From assembly GCA_003165595.1 (NCBI GenBank), contig PLWQ01000013.1, positions 1 through 64,000 of the forward strand: 64,000 nucleotides of DNA, given 5' to 3'. The position numbers and the translations under genes are program-made. Position 1 is the stretch's first letter, and every line of letters begins with the position of its first letter. The notes under the pieces were generated by a model that saw nothing but the letters and a program-made list of their open reading frames with translations, was not told the DNA's origin and searched no databases. Source of the DNA: Fibrobacterota bacterium. GTDB taxonomy: Bacteria; Fibrobacterota; Chitinivibrionia; Chitinivibrionales; FEN-1185. Below, in pieces: positions 32,145 through 40,918 of the stretch.

Positions 32145-34091
32145 ATGAAGATAACCGTTGCCGACGTGGAACGCCTCCTTCCCCAGCTTTCAAGCTCTCC
32201 GGACGGCATTATTGTTGTTGACAAAAGCAGTATTGTGCGCTTCGCCAATCCATCTGCGCAGCTTTTTTTCGGGGCCGGCAGCGGCACGCTCGTCGGCAGG
32301 GGCCTGAACCTTGCAATCCGGCCCGGCGAGGCCGTTGAACACGAAACCGGGGGTTGCACGTTCGAGGTGCGCGCCGCGGCAACCTCGTGGGGCAGCGAAA
32401 GCGGAATCCTGCTTGCCATCCGCGACGTCACTGCGCGCAAACGCAGGGAACTGGCGCTGGTGGAAAGCGAAGAACGATACGCGCTTGCGGTCCAGGGAAG
32501 CAACGACGGCCTGTGGGATTGGAATCTTAAGAGCAACGAGGTTTACTATTCGGAAAGGTGGAAGTCGATCCTCGGGTACGAACCGCACGAGATAGCCGCG
32601 AGTCCCGAAGAATGGTTCGGCCGCATCCATCCCGAAGACGTAGCCGCCGTGAAATCCGCGGTTTCGGCCCACATGGAAGGGGCGACGCCTACGCTGGAGA
32701 CCGAATACCGCATGCTGCACAAGGACGGCGCCTATAAGTGGATCCTGTGCCGGGGCATCGCCGTGTTCGGCAAGGACGGCAGCGTGTGCCGGCTTACCGG
32801 ATCGCAAACCGACATCACCGAGCGCAAGCTGGCCGAACAGCAGCTCGCCGCCGCCATGGACGACCTGAAATTCGCGCTGGCCTCCGAGAAAGTGCTCCTC
32901 GATGAACTTGACAAAAAAAACAAGGAGCTCATCGAACTTTCCATCACCGACGGCCTCACGGGCCTGTACAATCACCGCTTTATCCAGGAGCGCTTCGAGT
33001 TCGAATTCAAACGCGTCAGGCGGTACGGCGGCAACCTGAGCTGCATGATGATCGACATCGACCATTTCAAGATGCTTAACGACACCTATGGTCATCAGTG
33101 CGGCGACTTTGTCCTGCGGGAACTGTCGCAGCTTCTCAGAATCCATTCGCGCGAGGTTGATATCTGCGGCAGGTACGGCGGGGAGGAATTCCTTATCCTT
33201 ACCAATGTCGCGCTCGAATACACCATGCAGTACGCAAGCAAGCTCCATGCGGCCATAGACAGCCACGAGTTCACGTTCGACGATAAGAAACTGCACGTGA
33301 CGGTGAGCATCGGTCTTGCCGATTTTCGACCCGGTATGAAGGACCGGCACGAGCTTATCGACCGGGCCGATCTTGCCCTTTACCAGGCCAAGGAAGACGG
33401 CCGCAACCTCATCAGGATCTGGAAGGAAAGGCACGAGGGCGGCGATGCGTCAGTCGATCATTTTTCAGCCGATCAGCTCAAAAAAGAATTTGTGCATCTG
33501 TCCAACCAGATGCGGTCCACCTACATGGAGTATACCAACGCTCTTGTCAAGGCCGTGGACGCCAAAGACCCCTACACCAAGGAACATTCGCAGAATGTCT
33601 CCGCAACGTCGGTGGAGATTGCGACGGGCATGGGGCTGTCGGAAATCGAGATAGAGGTCATCAAATACGCCGGGCTTCTGCACGACGTGGGCAAGATCGC
33701 GGTGAGCCAGGAGATTCTTGTCAAAAAGGAACCGCTTACCCTTGAGGAATACGAGCTGCTCAAGAAACACCCCGTGATCGGCGTTAACATCCTCAAGGAT
33801 ATCCGTTTTCTGGAAAAGGAGATTCCCATCATTCTTCACCACCACGAACGTTTTGACGGCAAGGGATATCCGCACGGGCTCAAAGGGAGGGAAATTCCAG
33901 TGGGCGCGCGCATCCTCGCGGTTTCGGACGCTTTCGACGCGATGACGTCCGGCAGAGGCTACAAGGACAAGGTTTCCCTGGAAAAAACAATCGGCGAACT
34001 GAAGCGGGGAAGCGGGACGCAGTTTGCGCCCGATGTGGTGGAGGTGTTCGTTAAAATTTTGGAAAAGAAACAGCGGGCCGCAGCCGCATAG
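32145..34091 (+). CDS. PAS-PAS-GGDEF-HD-GYP bifunctional c-di-GMP enzyme
   Basis: A 648-residue cytosolic signalling protein. Two PAS domains (about 1-105 and 115-235; the second has the PAS_3-type WNLKSNEVYYSERW and HPED) lead through a short coiled coil to a GGDEF domain. Its active site is GGEEF (345-349), and the RxxD inhibitory site (REVD) sits five residues before it. An HD-GYP domain follows, with His513-Asp514 in LHDVGKIA, then HHHERFDGKGYP (GYP 574-576). Both synthesis and hydrolysis of c-di-GMP are therefore possible, with redox or ligand input through PAS. No membrane segment. ATG 32145 with GGGGA upstream is used; a TTG at 32133 is also in frame. Confidence 0.93.
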   Translation: MKITVADVERLLPQLSSSPDGIIVVDKSSIVRFANPSAQLFFGAGSGTLVGRGLNLAIRPGEAVEHETGGCTFEVRAAATSWGSESGILLAIRDVTARKRRELALVESEERYALAVQGSNDGLWDWNLKSNEVYYSERWKSILGYEPHEIAASPEEWFGRIHPEDVAAVKSAVSAHMEGATPTLETEYRMLHKDGAYKWILCRGIAVFGKDGSVCRLTGSQTDITERKLAEQQLAAAMDDLKFALASEKVLLDELDKKNKELIELSITDGLTGLYNHRFIQERFEFEFKRVRRYGGNLSCMMIDIDHFKMLNDTYGHQCGDFVLRELSQLLRIHSREVDICGRYGGEEFLILTNVALEYTMQYASKLHAAIDSHEFTFDDKKLHVTVSIGLADFRPGMKDRHELIDRADLALYQAKEDGRNLIRIWKERHEGGDASVDHFSADQLKKEFVHLSNQMRSTYMEYTNALVKAVDAKDPYTKEHSQNVSATSVEIATGMGLSEIEIEVIKYAGLLHDVGKIAVSQEILVKKEPLTLEEYELLKKHPVIGVNILKDIRFLEKEIPIILHHHERFDGKGYPHGLKGREIPVGARILAVSDAFDAMTSGRGYKDKVSLEKTIGELKRGSGTQFAPDVVEVFVKILEKKQRAAAA

Positions 34092-34095
34092 AAAA

Positions 34096-34126
34096 TTGGT
34101 GCAAATCCGGCGTGATAATGTATAAT
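34096..34126 (+). promoter_or_regulatory. Putative promoter of STAS gene
   Basis: TTGGTG (34096-34101), 19 bp, exact TATAAT (34121-34126), about 60 bp before ATG 34189. The long spacer and weak -35 suggest modest strength or an activator. Confidence 0.4.
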
Positions 34127-34188
34127 TACACTAGCTTGGCGGATCGCACCGCAACTATATTTTTGTCCGGATGCATGTGGAGGGAAGA

Positions 34189-34539
34189 ATGAAAATACGA
34201 GTGGAATCGGTCGGCGACGTCACCATTGTGTTTATAGACGGGAACGTGCTGCAGGAAAACGTTCCCATTTTCCGGGTGAAACTCCTGGAACTCGTGGAGG
34301 AAGGGAAAGTGAACATCGTGTTGGACATGGTTGCGTCAAACTACATCAGCAGCATGTGCCTGGCAACTATTGTGGATGTCAAGAAGAAGCTCAACGAGCT
34401 TTCGGGCGATTTGAAACTTGCGCGCGTCAACAAGCTCGTGCGGAACCTGCTCGAAACAACCAGCCTCATCAAGAAGGTCGCAACGTTCGACGACGTCGAC
34501 GCGGCCGTCAAGTCGTTTTCCAAGAAGGATTCTGCCTAA
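34189..34539 (+). CDS. STAS-domain (anti-sigma-factor antagonist-like) protein
   Basis: A 116-residue protein with the SpoIIAA-type fold: VTIVFIDGNVLQEN, then VNIVLDMVASNYISSMCLAT, where the phosphorylatable Ser normally lies, and a C-terminal LVRNLLETTSLIKKV helix. ATG 34189 follows a GGAGG site at the right distance; an in-frame ATG at 34171 lacks this. It probably belongs to a partner-switch with an anti-sigma kinase encoded elsewhere. It sits directly downstream of the c-di-GMP enzyme but has its own promoter-like sequence. Confidence 0.88.
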   Translation: MKIRVESVGDVTIVFIDGNVLQENVPIFRVKLLELVEEGKVNIVLDMVASNYISSMCLATIVDVKKKLNELSGDLKLARVNKLVRNLLETTSLIKKVATFDDVDAAVKSFSKKDSA

Positions 34540-34568
34540 GCTCGGTCCGGCCTTCGTACCGGGCGGCG

Positions 34569-37160
34569 CTATGCGGGGCGCGCCGAGGCGGTCCACACGG
34601 GACGCAACGCGCCGCGATCCCCGCACAAACACTCCTTGCGCGTGACCAGAAATTTCCAGCACGACAGTTCGGGAACGAGCGCGGCCAGCAGCTCAAATGG
34701 TTTGCAGGTGCCGGCGGGCTCCATGGAAAGGACCGCCTCAAACGATGCCGCGCCGCGGCCGGGTTCGCATATCGTGAGCGAATACACCAGTGGGCGCAGG
34801 TCCTTCGCGGTTGGCGCGCCGCTCTTTGCGCCGGTGACGATCACCTTAGGGCTTGCCAGAAACGCCGCGATGCGCGCCCGCAGTTCCTCTCCGGCCGGCG
34901 TTTGCGGGGAATCGCCGACCGGTTCAAAGCGGTAGGCAGCCGCGCGAATGCCGGCATTAAGCGAAACGATCCTTGCGGGAATTTCCTCAAACGCAAGTGC
35001 GACAAGGCCGTGGGGCAGGCAGCGATTGACGGCCTCGCAGGGCACGGCGAGCTTCCCCGCGATAACGGCGTCGAACATTTCCGCGTCACCCGCGACGCCG
35101 AGAGACAGCGGCGGACCAAACGCAATAAGGGGGTGGGGTTTGCACCCTGCGGAAAACTCGACCGGAACACATGCAGTGAACAGCGCGCGGTGGAAAACGC
35201 TCACCATGTCGAGATGGCCCAGAAACCTGATGGACGCGCTCTTTCTGTACATGAATCTGTAGCGGTGACGCTCGGAAGCGGGCGCAGGCGTCGCCTTGAC
35301 TTCCGGCATTGGCTCCGGACTCGCAAGGCCGCCGTCCAGCACCGGGGAAAGGCCGTCTTTGCACACGCCGCAGGCGCAGCAGGAGTTGTCCCTGCAATCG
35401 GGCGTTGCCTCTCCGGCTGTGGCCTTGGCGCGTTCCGATTGAAGGAATCCCGTGGCCACGCCGGTCGCTATTGCAGACCAGGGCAACCGCTGTTCAAAGG
35501 GAATGGGACCGCAGAATTTTTCCAGCGAAAGCCCGCAGGATGCTGCCGCGGCTTTCCACCTGTCAAGGTCGAAATGCTCGTCCCAGCCGTCAAAACGGGC
35601 GCCCGCCTCCCAGACCGCGCGTATGCACGCGCACAGGCTCCTGTCGCCGCGCGCCAGAACGGTTTCGAGAAACGCCATAAGCGGGTCGCGATACGACGCC
35701 CGTACGTTGCGCTTCTGCGCAAGACTGTTCTTGATTCGCCTCGATTTCTCAAGGAGGGTAGCCGGTGAGTCCATCGCGTCCCATTGGAAGGGCGTGTTGG
35801 GCTTGGGCGAAAACGGCGACAATGCCACATTGATGCCCACGCGGCGGGAATGCCGCCAGGCTTTCTCGGCGATGTCGTGCGTGAGCCGTATGATGCCCTG
35901 AATGTCTTCGTCGGTCTCGGTGGGCAGGCCTATCATGAAATACAGCTTTATGGTCTGAACGCCCCGTTTGAGCAGAGTCGAAACCGTGGCCATGATTTGG
36001 TCGTCGGAAAACCCCTTGTTGATGGCGTTTCTCAACCGTTGCGTCCCGGCTTCAGGCGCAATTGTGAACGAAGAGAACGGGGCGATCGCCTGCAGCGCGG
36101 TGAGGTCCGCCTCCTCAAGCGCGTCGATCCTTGTGGAGGGCAGCGAGAGCGAAACGTGCTTGCCGGCCGCAAAGCCTGCCGCCGCAACCAAAAGGGGGGT
36201 AAGACCCGAATAGTCGGCTGTCGAAAGGGAAAGCAGGCCGATGTCGCGCCACCCGGTTGCGGCCACGCCCGCTTGCGCCTGGGAGAGGATGTTTTTCACC
36301 GGCCGCTCGCGCACGGGCCGGTAGTAGTAGCCTGCCGAACAGAACCTGCAGCCGCGGGAGCAACCGCGCAACACCTCCACCACGAGCCGGTGGTGCACAA
36401 CATTGACAATCGGAACAATGGGCCGCACCGGGTACGATTCGTCGACAAGCCGCGCGACCTTGGCCGCCCGCACCGGCTCCCCGATATCGGCGGGAACAAT
36501 GAACATCCCCCACGATTTTGTCTTGTGCAGCGACGGAACATATACGCCGCTCACCTTCGACAGGGCCGCGAGAAGGTCGGGCTTCGGCGTTGCGTCCCGT
36601 TTCGCCCGCTCCAGGACCGCGCAGAGGGAAACTACCGCCTCTTCACCGTCGCCTATCACGCATGCGTCAATAAAATCCGCCAGAGGCTCGGGATTGCCCA
36701 TCACAGAGCCGCCCGCGATAACCACGGGAAACTCGCCCCCGCGCTCGCGGCTGTACACGGGAAGCCCGGCGAGGTCGAGCATGTTTATGAGGTTCGTATA
36801 CTGCAGCTCATAGTTTACCGAGAATCCGATCCAGTCGGCCGCGGCGACGGGCGTGAGATATTCGAGGGAGTACAGCGGAATGCGCTTCGCGCGCATGATC
36901 GCCTCGGCGTCGGTCCACGGGTGGTAGCATCGCGACAGCGCCCAGCCCGGACGCTTGTTGACAATATGGTAGAGAATCTGGCCGCCGTAATGCGACATGC
37001 CGATCTCGTACGTTTCCGGGAAGCACAGGACGCCGTGCAGCGCCACCTTGGCAAGGTCCTTGCGGATGCTGTTAAGCTCGCCGCCCGCGTACTGCATGGG
37101 CTTCTGGACAAAGGGCAGAAAGTCCGTTTCGAGGAGGTGCTTGATGTCGGTGCTTTGCAT
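34569..37160 (-). CDS. TIGR03960-type radical SAM protein fused to DUF2344
   Basis: An 863-residue protein. The N-terminal third resembles a B12-binding domain without the cobalamin His signature (LCFPETYEIGMSHYGGQILY). The middle is a radical SAM core with CSRGCRFCSAGYYYRP (Cys-X3-Cys-X2-Cys) and the LSLPSTRIDALEE strand. The last 230 or so residues are the DUF2344/TIGR03936 domain (RHRYRFMYRKSASIRFLGHL and GCKPHPLIAFGPPLSLGV). Such fusions are widespread in anaerobes and often lie next to rplU or RNase G/E genes, which are not visible here. RNA modification is the usual guess. A CxCGxC-like tail (CLCGD) ends the protein. Confidence 0.9.
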   Translation of the reverse strand: MQSTDIKHLLETDFLPFVQKPMQYAGGELNSIRKDLAKVALHGVLCFPETYEIGMSHYGGQILYHIVNKRPGWALSRCYHPWTDAEAIMRAKRIPLYSLEYLTPVAAADWIGFSVNYELQYTNLINMLDLAGLPVYSRERGGEFPVVIAGGSVMGNPEPLADFIDACVIGDGEEAVVSLCAVLERAKRDATPKPDLLAALSKVSGVYVPSLHKTKSWGMFIVPADIGEPVRAAKVARLVDESYPVRPIVPIVNVVHHRLVVEVLRGCSRGCRFCSAGYYYRPVRERPVKNILSQAQAGVAATGWRDIGLLSLSTADYSGLTPLLVAAAGFAAGKHVSLSLPSTRIDALEEADLTALQAIAPFSSFTIAPEAGTQRLRNAINKGFSDDQIMATVSTLLKRGVQTIKLYFMIGLPTETDEDIQGIIRLTHDIAEKAWRHSRRVGINVALSPFSPKPNTPFQWDAMDSPATLLEKSRRIKNSLAQKRNVRASYRDPLMAFLETVLARGDRSLCACIRAVWEAGARFDGWDEHFDLDRWKAAAASCGLSLEKFCGPIPFEQRLPWSAIATGVATGFLQSERAKATAGEATPDCRDNSCCACGVCKDGLSPVLDGGLASPEPMPEVKATPAPASERHRYRFMYRKSASIRFLGHLDMVSVFHRALFTACVPVEFSAGCKPHPLIAFGPPLSLGVAGDAEMFDAVIAGKLAVPCEAVNRCLPHGLVALAFEEIPARIVSLNAGIRAAAYRFEPVGDSPQTPAGEELRARIAAFLASPKVIVTGAKSGAPTAKDLRPLVYSLTICEPGRGAASFEAVLSMEPAGTCKPFELLAALVPELSCWKFLVTRKECLCGDRGALRPVWTASARPA

Positions 37161-37188
37161 GGTGCGACCAAGTTAGAAAGAATACTTT

Positions 37189-37302
37189 CACCACAGAGGC
37201 ACAGAGGACACAGAGAATTCCAACTTGCAGATTATGAGTTGAGAAAAGTCATGACAAATTTTTCGGCCTGATCTTCTCTGTGAACTCTGTGTCTCTGTGG
37301 TG
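37189..37302. repeat. Interspersed inverted repeat (CACAGAG-type)
   Basis: Two 29-bp arms, 37189-37217 and 37274-37302, complementary at 26 positions (core CACCACAGAG...CACAGAGAA), around a 56-bp loop. Arms of this type recur in many environmental genomes as intergenic repeats. It lies between the radical SAM and phosphoesterase genes, both on the minus strand, downstream of no promoter. Confidence 0.75.
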
Positions 37303-37388
37303 AGATTTTTGTTTGTCGTTTGCGCCCGCACAAAAATAATTCGTCCGCTTGCGGGCAAAGGCATCGAAAATGGGAGGGATACGGTGGG

Positions 37389-38120
37389 CTATTTTCCTTT
37401 TTCCAGCCGCTGTGCAAGGAACGCGGGCAGGTTGTTGTCGAGGATCTTGCGCTGGGTTATGGTGTAGTCGTACGGGACGCGCACGAGGCTCACTTCCTGG
37501 CGGTCGGTATCGTAGACTGCGTAGCAGCAGCGCGAATCGAAATCCCGCGGTTGCCCCACGCTGCCCACGTTGATGAGGTAAAAGTTCTTCTTGTCGAGTT
37601 TGATGGAATGCTCGGAATGAAGAATAATCTTGTCTTCTTCCTGGATCATTATGGATGGCCAATGCGTGTGGCCGATAAAATTGAGCCTGAAGACGAGGCT
37701 GTTGAACGCTTCGAACACGGCATCCTCGCTGTCGGGAAACACGTAGATCCAGTCCTGCGGATTCGACGGAGAGGAATGAGTGATGAAAATGCCGTCTTTT
37801 TCTATCGTGAGCGGCAGCGAAGCGAGAAATTCCTTTGCCTTGTCGGAGATGTGGCTTCTCGTCCACTCCATGGCCGCATAGGCGTAATAGGTGAATGTCT
37901 GGATGTCGATGCGATTGATTGCGGCGTAGTCGTGGTTGCCGGCGACGCAATCGTCGACGTGCTCCCGCACGAGGTCTATGCAGCGTTCGGGATCGGGATA
38001 GTAGCCTACGATGTCCCCAAGGCAGATGATGTTGTCAATCGAGCGGGTCTTTATGTCCTTGAGCACGGCCTGCAATGCCTCGACGTTTCCGTGAATATCC
38101 GAAATAACGGCGTATCTCAT
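37389..38120 (-). CDS. Calcineurin-like metallophosphoesterase (YfcE/MJ0936-like)
   Basis: A 243-residue soluble phosphoesterase. All metal-site blocks are present: ISDIHGN (Asp8, His10), CLGDIVGYYPDP, AGNHDYA, ITHSSP and FIGHTHWP. The GD(I/V)VGYYPDPxxCIDLV phrase is typical of the group that hydrolyses phosphodiesters or phosphoproteins with relaxed specificity. It stands alone on the minus strand. Confidence 0.9.
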   Translation of the reverse strand: MRYAVISDIHGNVEALQAVLKDIKTRSIDNIICLGDIVGYYPDPERCIDLVREHVDDCVAGNHDYAAINRIDIQTFTYYAYAAMEWTRSHISDKAKEFLASLPLTIEKDGIFITHSSPSNPQDWIYVFPDSEDAVFEAFNSLVFRLNFIGHTHWPSIMIQEEDKIILHSEHSIKLDKKNFYLINVGSVGQPRDFDSRCCYAVYDTDRQEVSLVRVPYDYTITQRKILDNNLPAFLAQRLEKGK

Positions 38121-38327
38121 GAAGTGGCTGTTTCTTTCCAGGTGTGCAAAATATCCAATAAATATGTTAAATTATATTATTTTTGATTTTACCGTGCAAC
38201 ATAAATCTCCTTCAATCGGCGGGGGGAGAACCGAATTCCGTTCTGTCAGGACTCGAAAACAGCCGTCAATCGCGCGACGAGTTTGGCGTGCGGCACGAAC
38301 CAATACAAAGGCTGGGGAAAGACCACC

Positions 38328-39380
38328 GTGGCGGAAATGACTCGATTTCCCGAATCTCTTGCTCGACGGGTTGACGAATTCAAACGCAGCGTCTCGCCGT
38401 CGGCCTCCACGCTTATCCTTACGCACGACTATCCAGACCCCGATTGCATGGCTTCGGCCTACGGCGTTGCGCACCTGCTTTCGTTCTGGGGCGCCCAGCA
38501 TACCGTTATTTCGTTCGGCGGATTTATCGGCCGGGCCGAGAACAGGGCCATGATCCGGTTTCTCAACATCCGCACCGTTCCATACATGCTGCTCGAGCTC
38601 AAGGATTTCGACCGGATCGTCCTGGTCGACTGCTTTCCCGGGCGCAGCAATGTGTCGCTGCCTGCCGGTATCCCGGTTCACGCCGTGCTGGACCATCACA
38701 TCGCGGGGCCGCTTGCAAACCTGCCCTTTTTCCACGATGTACGGCAGGAAATCGGCGCCGCATCTACAATCATAACGCAATATCTCCGCGCCGCGCAATG
38801 TCCGATACCGGAAAAACTTGCAACCGCGCTTTTCTACGGGATAAAGACCGACACCGGCGACATGGGGCGCGACACCTCCTCCGAAGACCTGGAGTGCTAC
38901 AAGGACATGTTCGAGATCATGGATCACAGCCTGCTTGCCAAAATAGAAAATCCCGACCGGGACGTGGCTTTCTTCAAGATGATTCATCGCGCCGCGCAGT
39001 CCATGATCGCGTTCGGCTCGCTCGGGTATATTCCGCTCGGGCCCGTCGTGTCGCCCGACTACGTCGCCGAAATGGCCGACCTGTTTCACAGCCTGGAAAA
39101 GATCGACACAACCGTGTGCTGCGGCATTTTCAAGAAGAATATATTCTTTTCGATCCGCGCCAAGAATCGCGACGAGGCCGGAAACAATGCGGAAAAGATC
39201 GCGCTTGCGCTGGGCGGCGGCGGCGGCGGGCACGGCAAGGTGGGAGCGGGAAGGATCCCGTTCGACAAGGCGCACGAAGCGGAAATACTGTCCAGTTTTG
39301 TCGACTCGTTCAAGGCCACTTTCAATATCGCCGGTGCAGAGGGCGTATACATTCTGGAGGGTGATAACACTAAAGGGTAG
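38328..39380 (+). CDS. DHH-family phosphoesterase (NrnA-like)
   Basis: About 350 residues. DHH motifs: LTHDYPDPDCMASA (DxD), LVDCFPGRSN, the DHH block AVLDHHI and, in the DHHA1 domain, GGGGGGHGKVGAGR. Such proteins are nanoRNases or 3'-phosphoadenosine phosphatases, or cleave cyclic dinucleotides. GTG 38328 is taken as start since GGGGAAAG lies 6 bp upstream; ATG 38337 is equally in frame. Confidence 0.88.
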   Translation: MAEMTRFPESLARRVDEFKRSVSPSASTLILTHDYPDPDCMASAYGVAHLLSFWGAQHTVISFGGFIGRAENRAMIRFLNIRTVPYMLLELKDFDRIVLVDCFPGRSNVSLPAGIPVHAVLDHHIAGPLANLPFFHDVRQEIGAASTIITQYLRAAQCPIPEKLATALFYGIKTDTGDMGRDTSSEDLECYKDMFEIMDHSLLAKIENPDRDVAFFKMIHRAAQSMIAFGSLGYIPLGPVVSPDYVAEMADLFHSLEKIDTTVCCGIFKKNIFFSIRAKNRDEAGNNAEKIALALGGGGGGHGKVGAGRIPFDKAHEAEILSSFVDSFKATFNIAGAEGVYILEGDNTKG

Positions 39381-39435
39381 GACGTCCCGGCTTTAAGCTT
39401 CAGAAATTACCTTTTTTCCAACTAAAGGACTTCTT

Positions 39436-40272
39436 ATGTGGGAGTACACCGACAAAGTTCGCGACCATTTTCTCAATCCGCGCAATGCCGGGGAAATAGA
39501 GAATCCGGACGGCATCGGCGAGGTGGGGAACATCACCTGCGGCGACGCGCTGCGGCTCACCTTCAAGCTGGATGACCAGGGAAGGATCAAGGACGCGAAA
39601 TTCAAGACGTTCGGGTGCGGGAGCGCAATTGCGTCGGCAAGCGCGCTCACCGAGTTGATTAAAGGGAAGACGCTCGACGAAGCAGCAAAGCTATCAAACG
39701 GCGACATCGCGCAGTATCTCGACGGGCTGCCGCGGGAGAAAATGCATTGCAGCGTCATGGGCCAGGAAGCGCTGGAGGCCGCGATCGTGTATTACAAGTC
39801 GGGCGGGAAGAAGACGGCCCCGCCGGAGAAGGATGGAAAGGTCGTTTGCACCTGTTTCAACGTGACCGACAAGGAAATCGAACGAGCCATTCGCGAGAAC
39901 AAGCTCAAGACGGTTGAGGACGTCACCAACTTCACCAAGGCCGGCGGCGGCTGCGGCGGCTGCCACGAACAAATCCAGGAAATGCTTGACAAATTAAACG
40001 GAGCCGGGACCGCCCGTCCGCAGCCCGTCGCGCGTCTCACCACGCTTCAGAAGATCGACCGTATCCGCGATATTATCCAGACCGACATCCGTCCCATTCT
40101 CGCAAACGACGGCGGAGCCTGCGAGCTGGTCGACGTTGACGGCAACGAAGTTACCGTCAGGTTCAAGGGGCATTGCAACGGGTGCGCGTTCTCCAACAAC
40201 ACGCTGGTTTCCGTTGTTGAGAAGAAGCTGCGGGAGAAAGTGGCGGAGAACTTGGTAGTAAAGATGGTGTAG
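39436..40272 (+). CDS. nifU: Three-domain Fe-S scaffold NifU
   Basis: A 278-residue full-length NifU. The IscU-like N-terminal scaffold has Cys35, Cys61 and Cys105. The central BFD-like [2Fe-2S] domain has Cys138, Cys140, Cys173 and Cys176 (VCTC...GGCGGC). The C-terminal NifU/Nfu domain has CNGC (Cys247, Cys250). This complete form serves Fe-S assembly in nitrogen fixers and in many anaerobes as the general scaffold; no nif genes and no NifS are in the window. It starts 55 bp after the DHH gene. Confidence 0.95.
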   Translation: MWEYTDKVRDHFLNPRNAGEIENPDGIGEVGNITCGDALRLTFKLDDQGRIKDAKFKTFGCGSAIASASALTELIKGKTLDEAAKLSNGDIAQYLDGLPREKMHCSVMGQEALEAAIVYYKSGGKKTAPPEKDGKVVCTCFNVTDKEIERAIRENKLKTVEDVTNFTKAGGGCGGCHEQIQEMLDKLNGAGTARPQPVARLTTLQKIDRIRDIIQTDIRPILANDGGACELVDVDGNEVTVRFKGHCNGCAFSNNTLVSVVEKKLREKVAENLVVKMV

Positions 40273-40443
40273 GCCTCATTTCCCCGGGCTTCTTTGCTGC
40301 TGCGCCCTGGCAGCGCAGAGGTGTGGAAGAGGAGCAAGCTTCTCCGCATCGTGGCCCCATGGTTTTGCCGGATTGAAATAATCCTGTTCAATGGACGGTA
40401 TCCCGGTTTTCGACCGTGCGTGCCCGCATACCGACAGGTTGGT

Positions 40444-40851
40444 ATGAAGAACGTTTTGCCGAAGCTCATTCTCCTGGCGGGGTTGCTTGGCGTATTTCCG
40501 TGTGCGGCAGGCGCGCAGGAGTTGCATACGAATGACATGGGGAGCAGGATGGTCGCCGCGCTTGCGAAGAACGTCATTTCCTCCGTGGGCGCGCGAGCGC
40601 TATTTCAGGTTTCAAGGGTAAATCCCGCAGACCCGGATTTCAGAATAGAGCGCAATCCAAAGTCGGCCGAAAAGAAACACAACCAGGAGGTGGGGCTCAA
40701 TTTCATTATAGCCGGCATAATCGGCCTCACGCTCGGGGGATTCTGGCTGTCAATTTCTGACCGGCCGCAAAAAAGGATCGCCCTTGTTTCCGGCATTGGA
40801 GTCTGCTGTGCGGGATTGATAGTTTTCGGCCTGTTCAAGGCGCTGTTCTAG
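40444..40851 (+). CDS. Small membrane protein, unknown
   Basis: A 135-residue protein from ATG 40444: signal peptide ending AAGAQ, a hydrophilic stretch with RIERNPKSAEKKHNQE, then two membrane segments (LNFIIAGIIGLTLGGFWLS and IALVSGIGVCCAGLIVFGLF). No family recognised. The frame upstream to 40294 is not protein-like. Confidence 0.6.
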   Translation: MKNVLPKLILLAGLLGVFPCAAGAQELHTNDMGSRMVAALAKNVISSVGARALFQVSRVNPADPDFRIERNPKSAEKKHNQEVGLNFIIAGIIGLTLGGFWLSISDRPQKRIALVSGIGVCCAGLIVFGLFKALF

Positions 40852-40918
40852 CGGCGAGATACAACAAGTTAGGCTTTACGGAAGCGAGCATTTCCACTTT
40901 GTAACTTTGGTACTTTTC

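Noticed and set aside
35784-37271. A 495-codon plus-strand frame opposite the radical SAM fusion
   Set aside because: Lies fully antisense to a gene with complete family motifs and is Arg/His/Gly-rich without recognisable domain.
39436-40272. Evidence for nitrogen fixation
   Set aside because: NifU of this three-domain type is a general Fe-S scaffold in many anaerobes, and no nif structural gene is in the window.
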